44,969 nucleotides of DNA from Agromyces sp. Soil535. Its GTDB lineage: Bacteria > Actinomycetota > Actinomycetes > Actinomycetales > Microbacteriaceae. The stretch spans positions 1 through 44,969 of the forward strand of contig NZ_LMRW01000014.1 in NCBI RefSeq assembly GCF_001428255.1. Reading direction: 5' to 3'. Each line of letters opens with the position of its first letter. The stretch's first letter is position 1. Under the pieces are notes generated by a model. The model saw nothing but the letters and a program-made list of their open reading frames with translations, was not told the origin of the DNA and made no database searches. Shown piece by piece: positions 7,869 through 16,646 of the stretch. The translations under genes and the position numbers were made by a program.

Positions 7869-9247
7869 ACGCCATCATCACGATCGACCCCGCGACGGGT
7901 GAGGAGCTCGGCCGCTACCCGGGCCTCGACGCACCGGCTCTGGATGCCTCGCTGCAGCGTGCTGCCGACGCGCAGCGCACGTGGCGCGAGGTGCCGGTGG
8001 AGCAGCGCGTGGAGCCCCTGCGCCGACTCGCGACGCTCCTTCGCGACGAAGCCCAGACGCACGCGGAGCTCATCAGCCGCGAGATGGGCAAGCCCGTGAC
8101 CGAGGCGCTCGCCGAGGTGCGGAAGTGCGCCGTGACGTGCGACTACTACGCCGACCGCGCGGCGGAGTTCCTCGCGCAGCAGCCCGTCGAGACGGAAGCA
8201 TCCGCGTCGTTCGTGGCATACGAGCCGCTCGGCGTCGTCCTCGCCGTCATGCCATGGAACTTCCCCTACTGGCAGGTCATCCGTTTTGCGGCGCCGACCC
8301 TCGCCGCCGGCAACGGCGGACTCCTCAAGCACGCCTCGAATGTCACGGGCTCGGCCATCGCGCTCGAGTCGCTCTTCCAGCGGGCGGGCTTCCCCGAGGG
8401 GCTCTTCCAGACCCTCGTGCTCACCGACCACGGCATGGTCGACGAGATCATCGCGGACCCGCGGGTGGCGGCCGTGACCCTCACCGGCTCGGAGGCCGCG
8501 GGTGCGAGTGTCGCCACGGCTGCCGGACGGGCGTTGAAGAAGACCGTGCTCGAACTCGGCGGGTCCGACCCGTTCGTGGTGCTGGCGGACGCCGACGTCG
8601 AGAAGGTCGCACCGCTCGCCGTGCGAGCGAGGTTCGTCAACACGGGCCAGAGCTGCCTGTGCGCCAAGCGCTTCCCGGTCGAGGCGGGGGTCATCGAGGA
8701 CTTCGAACGCCGCGTGGGCGACCTCGTCGAGGCCCTCCGGATCGGCGATCCGCTCGACCCGGCCACGCAGATCGGCCCCTTGGCGAAGCCGTCGTTCGTC
8801 GACGACATCGACCGGCAGGTGCGGGAATCCGTCGCGCTCGGCGCTCGTGTGGTCACCGGCGGGCATCGCCTCGACGGGCCGGGCAACTACTACGCACCCA
8901 CGGTGCTGGCCGACGTCACGCCCGACATGCCCGTGTTTCGCGAGGAGACGTTCGGACCGGTGATGGCGATCGTGCGGGCCGAAAGTGCCGACGAGGCGAT
9001 CGAGCTGGCCGACGACACCCGCTACGGGCTGGCTGCGAGCGTGTGGACGGCGGACATGGAACGCGGTCTCCGGCTCGGCCGAGGCATCCGCTCGGGGGCG
9101 CTGTTCGTCAACTCGGTCGTCGTCTCCGACCCGCGGCTGCCGTTCGGCGGCGTCAAGCTCAGCGGCTACGGGCGCGAGCTGAGTCGTGAGGGGATGCTCG
9201 AGTTCACGAACATCCGCGCCGTCTGGGCGATGGAGTCCGTCGCGTAG
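7865..9247 (+). CDS. NAD(P)-dependent aldehyde dehydrogenase, succinate-semialdehyde type
   Basis: 460 residues of the ALDH superfamily. Catalytic Cys264 lies in NTGQSCLCAKR, general base Glu230 in VLELGGSDPF, and the cofactor-site PWNFPYWQ is at 130-137. Overall layout (NPATGEELG-like start, SREMGKPVTEALAEV block, C-terminal PFGGVKLSGYGRELS) fits the SSADH/GabD-like clade, which oxidises succinate semialdehyde to succinate. The gene starts with GTG overlapping the FAH stop codon. In this setting it probably oxidises a semialdehyde released by the upstream hydrolases and feeds the TCA cycle. Other aliphatic aldehydes remain possible. Confidence 0.9.
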   Translation: MNAIITIDPATGEELGRYPGLDAPALDASLQRAADAQRTWREVPVEQRVEPLRRLATLLRDEAQTHAELISREMGKPVTEALAEVRKCAVTCDYYADRAAEFLAQQPVETEASASFVAYEPLGVVLAVMPWNFPYWQVIRFAAPTLAAGNGGLLKHASNVTGSAIALESLFQRAGFPEGLFQTLVLTDHGMVDEIIADPRVAAVTLTGSEAAGASVATAAGRALKKTVLELGGSDPFVVLADADVEKVAPLAVRARFVNTGQSCLCAKRFPVEAGVIEDFERRVGDLVEALRIGDPLDPATQIGPLAKPSFVDDIDRQVRESVALGARVVTGGHRLDGPGNYYAPTVLADVTPDMPVFREETFGPVMAIVRAESADEAIELADDTRYGLAASVWTADMERGLRLGRGIRSGALFVNSVVVSDPRLPFGGVKLSGYGRELSREGMLEFTNIRAVWAMESVA

Positions 9248-9353
9248 GGGTGTTCGGCCGGTCGGCCGGTTCGGAGGGGGCTCGCAGTCAATCCATCGGA
9301 AGTGCATGGCCGAGACCAAGAGCGGGCATGCCGACGTTCGCTGGAGTGGCACC

Positions 9354-10697
9354 ATGTCCCCGATCACGAGCAGCACCCGCATCCTCGCCGTCGGTGTCGC
9401 CCTGGTCCTCGGCGCGGGCCTCACGGCGTGTTCGACGTCGACGGCGTCAGGCACGTCGAGCTCGAGTTCCGCGGCATCCGCCGCACTGGCGGCCGACGGA
9501 TTCTGGGACTCGTCGGCCGTGCACGACATCGCGCTCGAGGTCGACGATTCGGCACTCTCCGAGGCGATCGAGACGTACCTCGACTCGGGTGAGAAGGTGT
9601 GGGTGACGGCGACCGTCACCATCGACGGTGAGACGTTCACGAACGTCGGCCTGAAGCTCAAGGGCAACTCGAGCCTGCGCGGCATCTCGGCGGACGACGA
9701 CCCGGCGACCCTGCCGTGGATCATCCGCCTGGACGAGTACGTGGACGGCCAGTCGCTCGACGGCGAGACGGAGTTCGTGGTCCGCGGCAACACCAGCGAG
9801 AGCTCGCTCAACGAGGGCGTCGCGCTCACGCTGCTCGCCGACTCGGGGCTCGCGAGCCAGGCCGCGGTGTCGTCGCGGTTCAGCGTGAACGGCAGCGACG
9901 AGACCCTGCGGCTCGTGGTGCAGAACCCGGGCGACGAGTGGGATGCGTCGGCCTTCGGCGACGACGGCGGCCTCCTGTACAAGGCGGAGAGCGGGGGCGA
10001 CTACAGCTACCGCGGCGACGACCCCGAGGCGTACGTGGATGTCTTCGAGCAGGAGGCAGGCGACGACGAGCTCACCCCGCTCATCGAGTTCCTGCAGTTC
10101 ATCAACGAGTCCGACGACGCCACGTTCGCGGCCGACCTCGACCAGGTGCTCGACGTCGAGTCGTTCGCGACCTACCTCGCGTTCCAGGACCTCGTCGACA
10201 ACTTCGACGACATCGACGGCCCGGGCAACAACTCCTACCTGCACTACGACCCCGAGACGGGGCTCATGACGGTGGTGTCGTGGGACCTCAACCGCGCGTT
10301 CGGGGCGCGGAACGGCGGCCCGGATGGCGGCGCGGGCGGTGACCAGGGCGGCGGTGGCGGCCCGACGGGCGACATGCCCGCGCGTGAGACGACGGATGCC
10401 ACGGATGCCGCGGATGCAACGGATGCCGCGGCCGGCGGCGCTGGAGGCGCAGCGCGTGGCGCCGGCGGCGGCATGGTCGGCGGCAACATCCTCTCGGAGC
10501 GCTTCCTCGAGAACGACGACTTCGCGGCACTCGTCGACACGGCATCCGCTGAGCTCACCGCCTCGCTCTACGACAGCGGGCGGGCGCAGGAGATCCTCGA
10601 CGCGTGGACCGCGACCCTCGAGTCGCAGGCATCCGACCTCATCGACGTCGCCACCCTGCAGAGCGACGCCGACGCCGTGGCCGCGTACCTCGACTGA
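9354..10697 (+). CDS. CotH-kinase-family lipoprotein
   Basis: 447 residues. Start 9354 is chosen because GGAG lies 7 nt upstream and it gives a lipoprotein signal peptide with lipobox LTAC (Cys near residue 24). The CotH core is visible: GLKLKGNSSLRG, FVVRGNTSESSLNEGVAL, LYKAESGGDYSYRGDD, an ...SYLHYDPETGLMTVVSWDLNRAFG block that matches the family's conserved NxxLYxDPxxGxxxxIPWDLNxAFG end. Family members include the spore-coat protein kinase CotH and secreted homologs. After the core comes a low-complexity Gly/Ala/Asp linker with TDATDA-type repeats near 345-365. It lies 106 bp after the dehydrogenase in the same direction. Why an exported kinase-like protein is placed in a catabolic operon is unclear. 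Confidence 0.82.
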   Translation: MSPITSSTRILAVGVALVLGAGLTACSTSTASGTSSSSSAASAALAADGFWDSSAVHDIALEVDDSALSEAIETYLDSGEKVWVTATVTIDGETFTNVGLKLKGNSSLRGISADDDPATLPWIIRLDEYVDGQSLDGETEFVVRGNTSESSLNEGVALTLLADSGLASQAAVSSRFSVNGSDETLRLVVQNPGDEWDASAFGDDGGLLYKAESGGDYSYRGDDPEAYVDVFEQEAGDDELTPLIEFLQFINESDDATFAADLDQVLDVESFATYLAFQDLVDNFDDIDGPGNNSYLHYDPETGLMTVVSWDLNRAFGARNGGPDGGAGGDQGGGGGPTGDMPARETTDATDAADATDAAAGGAGGAARGAGGGMVGGNILSERFLENDDFAALVDTASAELTASLYDSGRAQEILDAWTATLESQASDLIDVATLQSDADAVAAYLD

Positions 10698-10716
10698 TGG
10701 GCGGGAGCGGCCTCGG

Positions 10717-10750
10717 TAGAATGGGCCGCGGCGGTGTCCATCGCCGCGGC
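10717..10750 (+). promoter_or_regulatory. Possible -10 element plus inverted repeat before LysR gene
   Basis: TAGAAT at 10717-10722 fits a TANNNT -10 hexamer; no good -35 was found. Immediately downstream GCCGCGGCG (10725-10733) is the exact complement of CGCCGCGGC (10742-10750) with an 8-nt loop. This could be an operator, a leader hairpin for the LysR gene starting at 10783, or a weak terminator of the preceding gene. Confidence 0.35.
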
Positions 10751-10782
10751 ACGACCATCGCAGAAGGATCCGGGACAACGCC

Positions 10783-11742
10783 GTGACCGACGTCCGCAAA
10801 CTCGATCTCAATCTCGTGGTCGTGCTCGACGCGCTCCTCGCGGAGCGCAACCTCACCCGCGCCGGCGAGCGGGTCGGCGCGTCGCAGCCGGCCGTGAGCA
10901 GCGCGCTCGCGCGACTGCGTGAGTTGTTCGACGACCCCCTGCTCGAGCGGGACGGTCGCGGCTTCGTGCTCACCCCGAGGGCCGAATCGCTCATCCCCGT
11001 CGTCGCCGAGTGCATGCGAGAGGTGCAGCGCATGTTCGACGTGCTGCCCGAGTTCGACCCCGCGACGAGCACCCGGACCTTCCTGGTGACCGCCTCCGAC
11101 TATGTGCTCTCTGAGATCACGAGCCCACTGCTCTCGCTCCTCGCCGAGGAGGCGCCGCACACGCGCGTCGAGTTCGACGGGCTGCCCGTCGATCAGATGG
11201 TGTCGCCGGTCGACCTCCTCCGCCGGGACGTGACGATCGCAGGCACCGGACGCGGCGTACCCGGCAAGCGCGCGTCGCTCTTCTCCGACCGCTTCGTCTG
11301 CGTCGTGGATGCCGGCAACCCACAGCTTCACGACGGTGCGTTGTCCCTCGAGGCCATCGCGCGCCTGCGCCACGTGCGCTCGGTGTTCGGGCCGCACGCG
11401 TCGACGCATATCGACGACATGCTCAGCGCGGCGGGGATCGCGCCGATGACCGCGGTCACGGTGCAGGGATTCCTGCCGGTTCCGTTCGCCGTCACCGGCA
11501 CGGACTGGGTCGGATGGGTGCCGGAGCGCACTGCGAACCGGTACGCGGGCAGCCTCGGGCTCGTCATCGCCGAGACGCCCATCGTGCCGAGCGTCCTCGT
11601 GGAGGCGGCCCACTGGCACCCGTCGAAGACGGCGGATCCCGCGCTGCAGTGGCTCGTGCGGCAGCTGCGGGCGGCATCCGAGATGGTCGAGTTCGGTGAC
11701 GAGGCGGCATCCGACGAGACGCTCGCCGGCGACGACGTCTGA
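10783..11742 (+). CDS. LysR-family transcriptional regulator (NodD/LinR-like)
   Basis: 319 residues. N-terminal winged helix-turn-helix (about 5-65): LDLNLVVVLDALLAERNLTRAGERVGASQPAVSSAL, then the linker helix and a periplasmic-binding-like effector domain (about 95-300). The LDLNLL... opening is characteristic of the NodD/LinR group, which typically responds to aromatic inducers such as flavonoids or phenolics. The GTG start has only a distant AGAAGGA (14 nt). It ends the ABM-FAH-ALDH-CotH stretch. It is a candidate regulator for the shared GATR-N3-RRCATC sites. Convergent with the SnoaL-like gene downstream. Confidence 0.88.
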   Translation: MTDVRKLDLNLVVVLDALLAERNLTRAGERVGASQPAVSSALARLRELFDDPLLERDGRGFVLTPRAESLIPVVAECMREVQRMFDVLPEFDPATSTRTFLVTASDYVLSEITSPLLSLLAEEAPHTRVEFDGLPVDQMVSPVDLLRRDVTIAGTGRGVPGKRASLFSDRFVCVVDAGNPQLHDGALSLEAIARLRHVRSVFGPHASTHIDDMLSAAGIAPMTAVTVQGFLPVPFAVTGTDWVGWVPERTANRYAGSLGLVIAETPIVPSVLVEAAHWHPSKTADPALQWLVRQLRAASEMVEFGDEAASDETLAGDDV

Positions 11743-11823
11743 TGCGCCGGCGCCGGGCGACCCTGCAGGAGCGGCGCGTGTCGAACCGGCGACCCGCTCT
11801 CAGTGCGGGATGCCGAGGTCGCG

Positions 11824-12228
11824 CTATTCGCCGCGGACGTCGGTGAACACGAACGAGTTGTAGGCGACCTGGATGTCCTTGAAGCGGTCGGTCTCGTCGA
11901 GCTCGTACATGATGAGGCCGTTGAACTCGAAGGTCTCGCGCTTCCTGACGGGACCGAAGAGCGTGTCGTCGCGGTCGGCGAGTGCCGTGAAGAGCGTGTT
12001 CATGCGGATCGCGATCATCGGGCCGTCGGTGACGAAGCGGGGGACGGTGAGCACTTCCCGGAACCTGCCCCAGATCCGCAGGTTGTAGTGGTCCTTCATG
12101 CCCTGGATGCCGGAGTACTCGAGCGTCCCGTTCTTCATGTGCATGTCGGGCGCGAGGTAGTCGTCGAACGCCGTGTCGTCCTCTTGGTTGAACCGGCGGA
12201 TGTACTCGCGGAACCGCGCCTCGTGCAT
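11824..12228 (-). CDS. SnoaL/NTF2-like domain protein
   Basis: 134 residues with the cone-shaped NTF2-like pattern: helix MHEARFREYIRRFNQEDD, then FDDYLAPDMHMKNG, GIQGMKDHYNLRIWGRF, and terminal strands ETFEFNGLIMYELDETDRFKDIQVAYN. Members act as cyclases, isomerases or hydrolases on small ring compounds. Start 12228 is chosen because GAGGG lies 6 nt upstream and because the region upstream lacks the family pattern. A perfect copy of the shared operator lies 133 bp upstream of the start, which links it to the catabolic regulon. Confidence 0.8.
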   Translation of the reverse strand: MHEARFREYIRRFNQEDDTAFDDYLAPDMHMKNGTLEYSGIQGMKDHYNLRIWGRFREVLTVPRFVTDGPMIAIRMNTLFTALADRDDTLFGPVRKRETFEFNGLIMYELDETDRFKDIQVAYNSFVFTDVRGE

Positions 12229-12360
12229 GCGGGACCCTCTCTGCTGCTCTGAATCGTCGAACCCGACGTTAGGTACGAACGCGCGATCGGGGAACGTCGT
12301 GGAGCGGATACCTTGCATGGGCTGGTGGCATGGCGGGAGGCGCGGTGCATCCACAGCAAT

Positions 12361-12373
12361 GATGCCGAACATC
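12361..12373 (-). promoter_or_regulatory. Operator-like element, GATGTTCGGCATC on minus strand
   Basis: On the minus strand this 13-mer is identical to the site at 22201-22213 before the extradiol dioxygenase; on the plus strand it also fits GATR-N3-RRCATC (GATGCCGAACATC). It precedes the SnoaL-like gene at 12228. A weaker relative, GATACCTTGCATG, is at 12307-12319. Confidence 0.55.
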
Positions 12374-12497
12374 CTCGATCGGCCACTGATAACGGTGGTC
12401 GAGGTTGGCATGGCGGTGGCATGCCCATCGCGGCGGCCCTCGATCCCGAGGCGTACCGGAGCTGACACGCCCGCGCCGGCAATGCCGACCCGAGTGG

Positions 12498-13103
12498 TCA
12501 GCCGTCCGCGTCGAGCATCCGCCGGGCGACGAAGTTGAGCCGGGCGGTGAAGGCCTCCCTGGACTCCGGCGTGCTCGACAGGAATCGCTCGCCGTACATG
12601 GCACGGAAGGCGCACTCGGTGTACAGCATCCAGGCGACCGGCACGACCATGTCCTCGCGGTCGTGGGGGAGCGCCGCGATGATGCGGCCGAGGACACGGC
12701 GGGATTCGGCCGCACCTCGATCCAACAGCTGCGGGTCGGAGGACGAGTGCCGGATCACCGCACGAAGGAACGCCGCGTGCATCTCGAAGACCTCGACGAT
12801 CGCCTCGACGGTGCGCTCCACCGAGCCGGTGGCGCGTCCGAACGCGTGATCCTCAGTAGCGACGACCCGCGCGATGCCGCGCTCGTAGACGGCGAAGAAC
12901 GGGCCGAGGCGTCCGTCGACCCGGGCGTAGATCGAAGGCGCCGACACGTCGGCGCGGCGGCACACCTCACTGATGGTCAGCGCCTCGTACCCGCCCTCCT
13001 CGAGGAGGGTGAGACCGGTGTCGAGGATGCGCTCCCAACCGACTCGGCTGCGCTCCTGCAAGGGTGGACGGACGATCTCGGACACCGGTCCATGTTCCCC
13101 CAT
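12498..13103 (-). CDS. TetR-family transcriptional regulator
   Basis: 201 residues. The N-terminal helix-turn-helix is clear at about 15-60: RVGWERILDTGLTLLEEGGYEALTISEVCRRADVSAPSIYARVDG, where the recognition helix is SAPSIYAR. The all-helical C-terminal ligand domain is poorly conserved, as usual. Its ATG overlaps the stop codon of the flavoprotein hydroxylase gene by one base (TGATG), so it is co-translated with that enzyme and probably represses the unit in response to a substrate or product. It sits last in the minus-strand two-gene operon 14314-12498. Confidence 0.9.
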   Translation of the reverse strand: MGEHGPVSEIVRPPLQERSRVGWERILDTGLTLLEEGGYEALTISEVCRRADVSAPSIYARVDGRLGPFFAVYERGIARVVATEDHAFGRATGSVERTVEAIVEVFEMHAAFLRAVIRHSSSDPQLLDRGAAESRRVLGRIIAALPHDREDMVVPVAWMLYTECAFRAMYGERFLSSTPESREAFTARLNFVARRMLDADG

Positions 13104-14314
13104 CACCGCGCCGCGACGATACCCGTGCCCATCTCGTCGAGCTGCGCCACGATGTCCCGCGGGTTCCGTTCGCCCATCTGGCGCTGCAGCAGGGGCGTGT
13201 GGTCGAGCACGAAGTCGCGCAGCGGGCGCAGGGGCGCCGGAGCATGGTGGAACACCTGCCCCAGCACGTAGGCCGACTGCACCTGTTCGGTGGTGTGCGG
13301 GATTCTCGGCGTCTCGTAGTCGACGAGCGCCTGCGTCACGGCGGCGGTGTCGCCGAGGTCCACGCCGGCGAGCACCTGGCCGATGAAGTAGCCGTCGCAG
13401 ATCGACATCCCGGCGCCGTAGGCGGCGTAGGGCGAGGTGGCGTGCGCGGCGTCCCCTGCGAGGGTGATTCGGCCCTTCGACCAGTGCTTCAGTGGCCTGA
13501 GGTCGCGGATGGGCCAGCGCTGCAGGTTCTCGCGCGGCGTCGCCGCCAGGAGCGCCGACAGGGGGCCGGGGAATCCGGCCGCGAGCTCGGTCGCGTGGGC
13601 GTGCAGGTCCGTCGGCGCCGGACGGTCGTCGGGCCACGCCTCGAGCACCCACCACTGGTAGCCGTCGCGGCCTTGACTGCGGATCGAGGTGTAGGAGCCC
13701 TGCACCGTGCGGTTGTGCGTCAGCACCACCTCGTTGGGTTCGGCGACGACCGAGGTGTCGAACGTGTACCCGCCGATGATGTGCAGGTTGTGGGCCCGCT
13801 TCGGGGTGTCACCCCAGAGATGGCGGCGCACCATCGAGTCGATGCCGTCGGCACCGATGAGCACGGGCGTCTCCACGACGGCGCCGTCGTCGAACGTGAG
13901 CGTGACGCCGTCGCCGTGATCGTGGATGCCGGTCAAGTGCCGGTCGGTCTGGAGGACGCCCTTGGGGATCGCCTCGAGCATCCTCGAGTAGAGGTCGGGT
14001 CGCAGCATTCCGATGAACCCGCCGCCGTACCGCTCGACGACGTCCTGCGGGATCTGGACGTCGGCGCGCACCCGCCCCTTCGCGTTGCGGAACGTCGCGT
14101 GGCACGGTGCGCCGAGATCCTCGGTGTCGACGCCCATCTCCTGCAGCGCCTTGATGGGCGGCGGCCAGAGGTTCAGGATGTTGCCCGCAGCGCGGGCCCG
14201 CGGATACCGCTCGTAGATGACGACGTCGTGACCGGCCTTCAGCAGGCCGAGGGCTGACGCCATCCCGGCCGGACCGGCGCCGAGGACCGCGATGTGGGGG
14301 CGGGGATCGTTCAT
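13103..14314 (-). CDS. FAD-dependent aromatic hydroxylase (class A flavoprotein monooxygenase)
   Basis: 403 residues. Signature motifs of the PHBH/salicylate hydroxylase fold: FAD-binding GAGPAG at 12-17, DG motif GADGIDS at 154-160, GD motif GDAAHATSP at 287-295. Such enzymes use NAD(P)H and O2 to hydroxylate phenolic rings, preparing them for ring cleavage. The start at 14314 has GAGGAGGAG a few bases upstream. It heads the operon with the TetR gene and is divergent from the FAH hydrolase at 14528 across a 213-bp region with two shared operators. The substrate is unknown; similarity to salicylate and 3-hydroxybenzoate 6-hydroxylases is at fold level only. Confidence 0.9.
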   Translation of the reverse strand: MNDPRPHIAVLGAGPAGMASALGLLKAGHDVVIYERYPRARAAGNILNLWPPPIKALQEMGVDTEDLGAPCHATFRNAKGRVRADVQIPQDVVERYGGGFIGMLRPDLYSRMLEAIPKGVLQTDRHLTGIHDHGDGVTLTFDDGAVVETPVLIGADGIDSMVRRHLWGDTPKRAHNLHIIGGYTFDTSVVAEPNEVVLTHNRTVQGSYTSIRSQGRDGYQWWVLEAWPDDRPAPTDLHAHATELAAGFPGPLSALLAATPRENLQRWPIRDLRPLKHWSKGRITLAGDAAHATSPYAAYGAGMSICDGYFIGQVLAGVDLGDTAAVTQALVDYETPRIPHTTEQVQSAYVLGQVFHHAPAPLRPLRDFVLDHTPLLQRQMGERNPRDIVAQLDEMGTGIVAAR

Positions 14315-14380
14315 TGCTCTCCTCCTCGGGTGCGATGACCAAAGCGTAAGACCATTACAGTTCTGGACTGATCGACGTCG

Positions 14381-14397
14381 CTGATACGCGGCATCAG
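14381..14397 (-). promoter_or_regulatory. Operator-like element CTGATACGCGGCATCAG
   Basis: Core GATACGCGGCATC (14383-14395) with the full CTGAT-N7-ATCAG inverted repeat, differing only in the spacer from the site at 3667-3683. It is 67 bp upstream of the minus-strand flavoprotein start at 14314; a possible minus-strand -10 TGTAAT lies between them (about 14355-14360). Confidence 0.6.
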
Positions 14398-14429
14398 ACC
14401 GGGGTGCACCGCACTCCATCGATCGCGGT

Positions 14430-14442
14430 GATGACGAACATC
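14430..14442 (+). promoter_or_regulatory. Operator-like element GATGACGAACATC with downstream half-site
   Basis: Full match to GATR-N3-RRCATC, 98 bp before the FAH gene at 14528. A CTGATACC half-site begins with its GATA at 14461, exactly 31 bp after the first base of this site. The same 31-bp arrangement occurs at 22201/22232. LysR regulators often use a strong recognition site plus a weaker activation site near -35, and a TTGACT hexamer follows at 14478. Confidence 0.55.
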
Positions 14443-14527
14443 AACGATCTGGCCTTCACTGATACCCCCTCCGGCGGTTGACTGGACTGACGCACGGCAC
14501 CGACGCGTGCGGAATGGAGACCCACCC

Positions 14528-15553
14528 GTGACATCGTCGTCCGACGGCCTGACCGCGCCCTTCGCCCTCGTCCGCACCCGCGCGGGCGACGGCACGGAGC
14601 CGCGCCTCTGCCTCCTCGCGGGTGACCGGGTGCGACCGATCGGACCCGACGAGCTGGGCGCTCCCGACCTCAACGCGTTCCTCGCCGAGACGCCCGCGTC
14701 GTGGGGTCGACTCATCGCGGTCGCCGAGCAGGCTGACGCCACGTGGCATCCGCTCGCCGACGTCACCCTCACCGCGCCGGTGGCACCGCGCCAGGTGCTG
14801 CAGACCGGCGCGAACTACCGCACGCACGTCATCGATCTCGTTGCCGCCGGGCGGGCGAAGAACGACCCGCGCCCGATCGAGGAGCTGCGCGAGTGGGCGG
14901 CGGACATGATGGACCGCCGCGCTCGCGAGGGCTCGCCGTACTTCTTCATCGGCCTGCCCGCCGCGGTCGTCGGCGACGACGTCGACCTCGTGCTGCCGGG
15001 TTATAGCGACCAGCACGACTGGGAGCTCGAGCTCGCCGTCGTAATCGGCAAGGAGGCGTTCCGCGTCGACCGCGAGCACGCCATGGAGCACGTCGCCGGC
15101 TACACGATCGTGAACGACATCACCACGCGCGACCTCGTGTTCCGCGAGGACATGAAGGAGATCGGCACCGACTGGTATCGCGGCAAGAACGCGCCGGGCT
15201 TCCTGCCCACGGGTCCGTTCCTCGTGCCCGCGCCGTTCGTCGCCGACCCCGGTAACCTGCACCTCGAGCTCAGCCTCAACGGCCAGACGATGCAGGATGC
15301 CACGACCTCCGACCTGCTCTTCGACATTCCCGCGCTCATTTCGGGGGCGTCGCAGAACATGCCGCTGCTGCCCGGGGACCTGCTACTCACGGGCAGCCCG
15401 GCCGGCAACGGCATCGTGCACGGAAGGATGCTGCGGGACGGCGACGTGATGGTCGGCGCGATCGAGGGGCTGGGCGCGCAGACCGTGCGCGCGGTCGCCG
15501 AGACGACGACGGATGCCGCGACCGCCGCCGCTCCCGCCGAGGCGGTGGCGTGA
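14528..15553 (+). CDS. Fumarylacetoacetate hydrolase family protein (copy 2)
   Basis: 341 residues with GTG start (TGGAGA about 7 nt upstream). FAH catalytic domain in the C-terminal two thirds: NYRTH near 97, metal Glu166 and Glu168 in DWELELAVVIG, Asp197 in IVNDITTRD, and the WYRGKNAPGFLPTGPF loop. This copy is more divergent from the other two FAH proteins in the window and carries a distinct insertion (about 105-140). It is the first gene of a coupled run 14528-19851: its stop overlaps the next start. It probably hydrolyses a C-C bond of a ring-cleavage product. Confidence 0.88.
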   Translation: MTSSSDGLTAPFALVRTRAGDGTEPRLCLLAGDRVRPIGPDELGAPDLNAFLAETPASWGRLIAVAEQADATWHPLADVTLTAPVAPRQVLQTGANYRTHVIDLVAAGRAKNDPRPIEELREWAADMMDRRAREGSPYFFIGLPAAVVGDDVDLVLPGYSDQHDWELELAVVIGKEAFRVDREHAMEHVAGYTIVNDITTRDLVFREDMKEIGTDWYRGKNAPGFLPTGPFLVPAPFVADPGNLHLELSLNGQTMQDATTSDLLFDIPALISGASQNMPLLPGDLLLTGSPAGNGIVHGRMLRDGDVMVGAIEGLGAQTVRAVAETTTDAATAAAPAEAVA

Positions 15554-16614
15554 TGAGCTCGCCCGCCGCCGCGGCATCCGCTGCCCGTACCGCCACGACC
15601 ACCCCGACCGAGGACCCCGCCGCGCTCGACCGCACCGACCCCGAGCGTCACATCGCCGAGGCCGCCGAGGCGTACCGCAACTGGGGCCGGTGGGGCGACG
15701 ACGACCGCCTCGGCACACTCAACTTCATCGGCGCCGCCGAGCGCGCCCGCGCCGCCGCCCTGGTGCGCCGCGGCGCGAGCTTCTCGCTGTCGCAGCCCTT
15801 CGACATGGACGGCCCGCAGCAGGGCTGGCGGCGTCGCACCAACCCCGTGCACACCATGCTCGACACGGGCACGGATGCCGCCGCCGGCGCCCAAGGGTTC
15901 CCGCACGGCATCGGCGGGGCCGACGACGTCATCGCGATGCCGCTGCAGTGCTCGACGCAGTGGGACGGCCTCGGCCACATCTTCGATCGCGGCCTGGCGT
16001 GGAATGGACGTCCGGCGGGATCCGTGGTCACGAGCGACGGCGACCTCGTCACGGGCATCGAGCACGCGGCATCCGCTGTCGTCGGCCGCGGCGTGCTCCT
16101 CGACGTGGCCCGGTTCCTGCGGCCCAAGGTATCCGGCGACGACGGCACCGGTGCGGGCGAGCTGCCCGACGGCCACGCGATCACGGCCGCCGAGCTCGAG
16201 GCCTGCATCGCCGCCCAGGGCGCGACGAGCGCCGTCGGCCGCGGCGACCTCGTGCTCGTCCGCACCGGCCGCTTCGCGCGCGCCCTGCGCGAGGGCTGGA
16301 ACGGCTACGCCGGCGGCCCGAGCGCGGGACTGTCGTTCACGACGGCCGGATGGCTGCACCGCACCGAGATCGCCGCGGTCGCGACCGACACGTGGGGCTT
16401 CGAGGTGCGGCCGAACGAGTTCGACGACGCGTTCCAGCCGCTGCACCAGGTCGTCATCCCGAACATGGGCCTGACGATCGGGGAGTTGTGGGATCTCGAG
16501 GCGCTCGCCGCCGACTGCGCCGCCGACGGCGTCTACGAGTTCCTGCTCGTCGCGCCGCCGCTGCCGATCACCGGGGCCGTCGGCTCGCCCGTGAACCCCA
16601 TCGCCCTGAAGTAG
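15553..16614 (+). CDS. Cyclase/kynurenine-formamidase-like metal-dependent hydrolase
   Basis: 353 residues. Belongs to the cyclase family by its metal-site segment STQWDGLGH (about 134-142, the HxGTHxDxP equivalent in this longer subgroup), the N-terminal WGxWGxDDxLGTLNFI (44-59) and the LVRTGR strand. Family members are Mn/Zn-dependent hydrolases of amides, lactones or isatin-like rings. The ATG overlaps the FAH stop (TGATG); GTG at 15550 is an alternative start. In the pathway it may open a lactone or hydrolyse an ester or amide; the sequence does not say which. Confidence 0.85.
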   Translation: MSSPAAAASAARTATTTPTEDPAALDRTDPERHIAEAAEAYRNWGRWGDDDRLGTLNFIGAAERARAAALVRRGASFSLSQPFDMDGPQQGWRRRTNPVHTMLDTGTDAAAGAQGFPHGIGGADDVIAMPLQCSTQWDGLGHIFDRGLAWNGRPAGSVVTSDGDLVTGIEHAASAVVGRGVLLDVARFLRPKVSGDDGTGAGELPDGHAITAAELEACIAAQGATSAVGRGDLVLVRTGRFARALREGWNGYAGGPSAGLSFTTAGWLHRTEIAAVATDTWGFEVRPNEFDDAFQPLHQVVIPNMGLTIGELWDLEALAADCAADGVYEFLLVAPPLPITGAVGSPVNPIALK

Positions 16615-16646
16615 GACCCGAACCCAATCCCGAAGGAGGGATCCCC

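Noticed and set aside
10390..10440. Short repeats (ACGGATGCC-type) as a possible mobile or CRISPR-like repeat
   Set aside because: They lie in frame inside the CotH gene and encode the TDATDA linker; there are no spacers.
11770..11812. tRNA-like T-loop string (GGTTCGA on the minus strand) between the LysR and SnoaL-like genes
   Set aside because: The flanking bases do not form a 5-bp T stem, and no acceptor or anticodon arm can be folded around it.
15513..16646. Open frame running through the cyclase-family gene into the flavoprotein gene, suggesting a fusion
   Set aside because: The upstream part is out of frame with the recognisable cyclase-family protein and is low-complexity; the flavoprotein has its own strong ribosome site at 16647.
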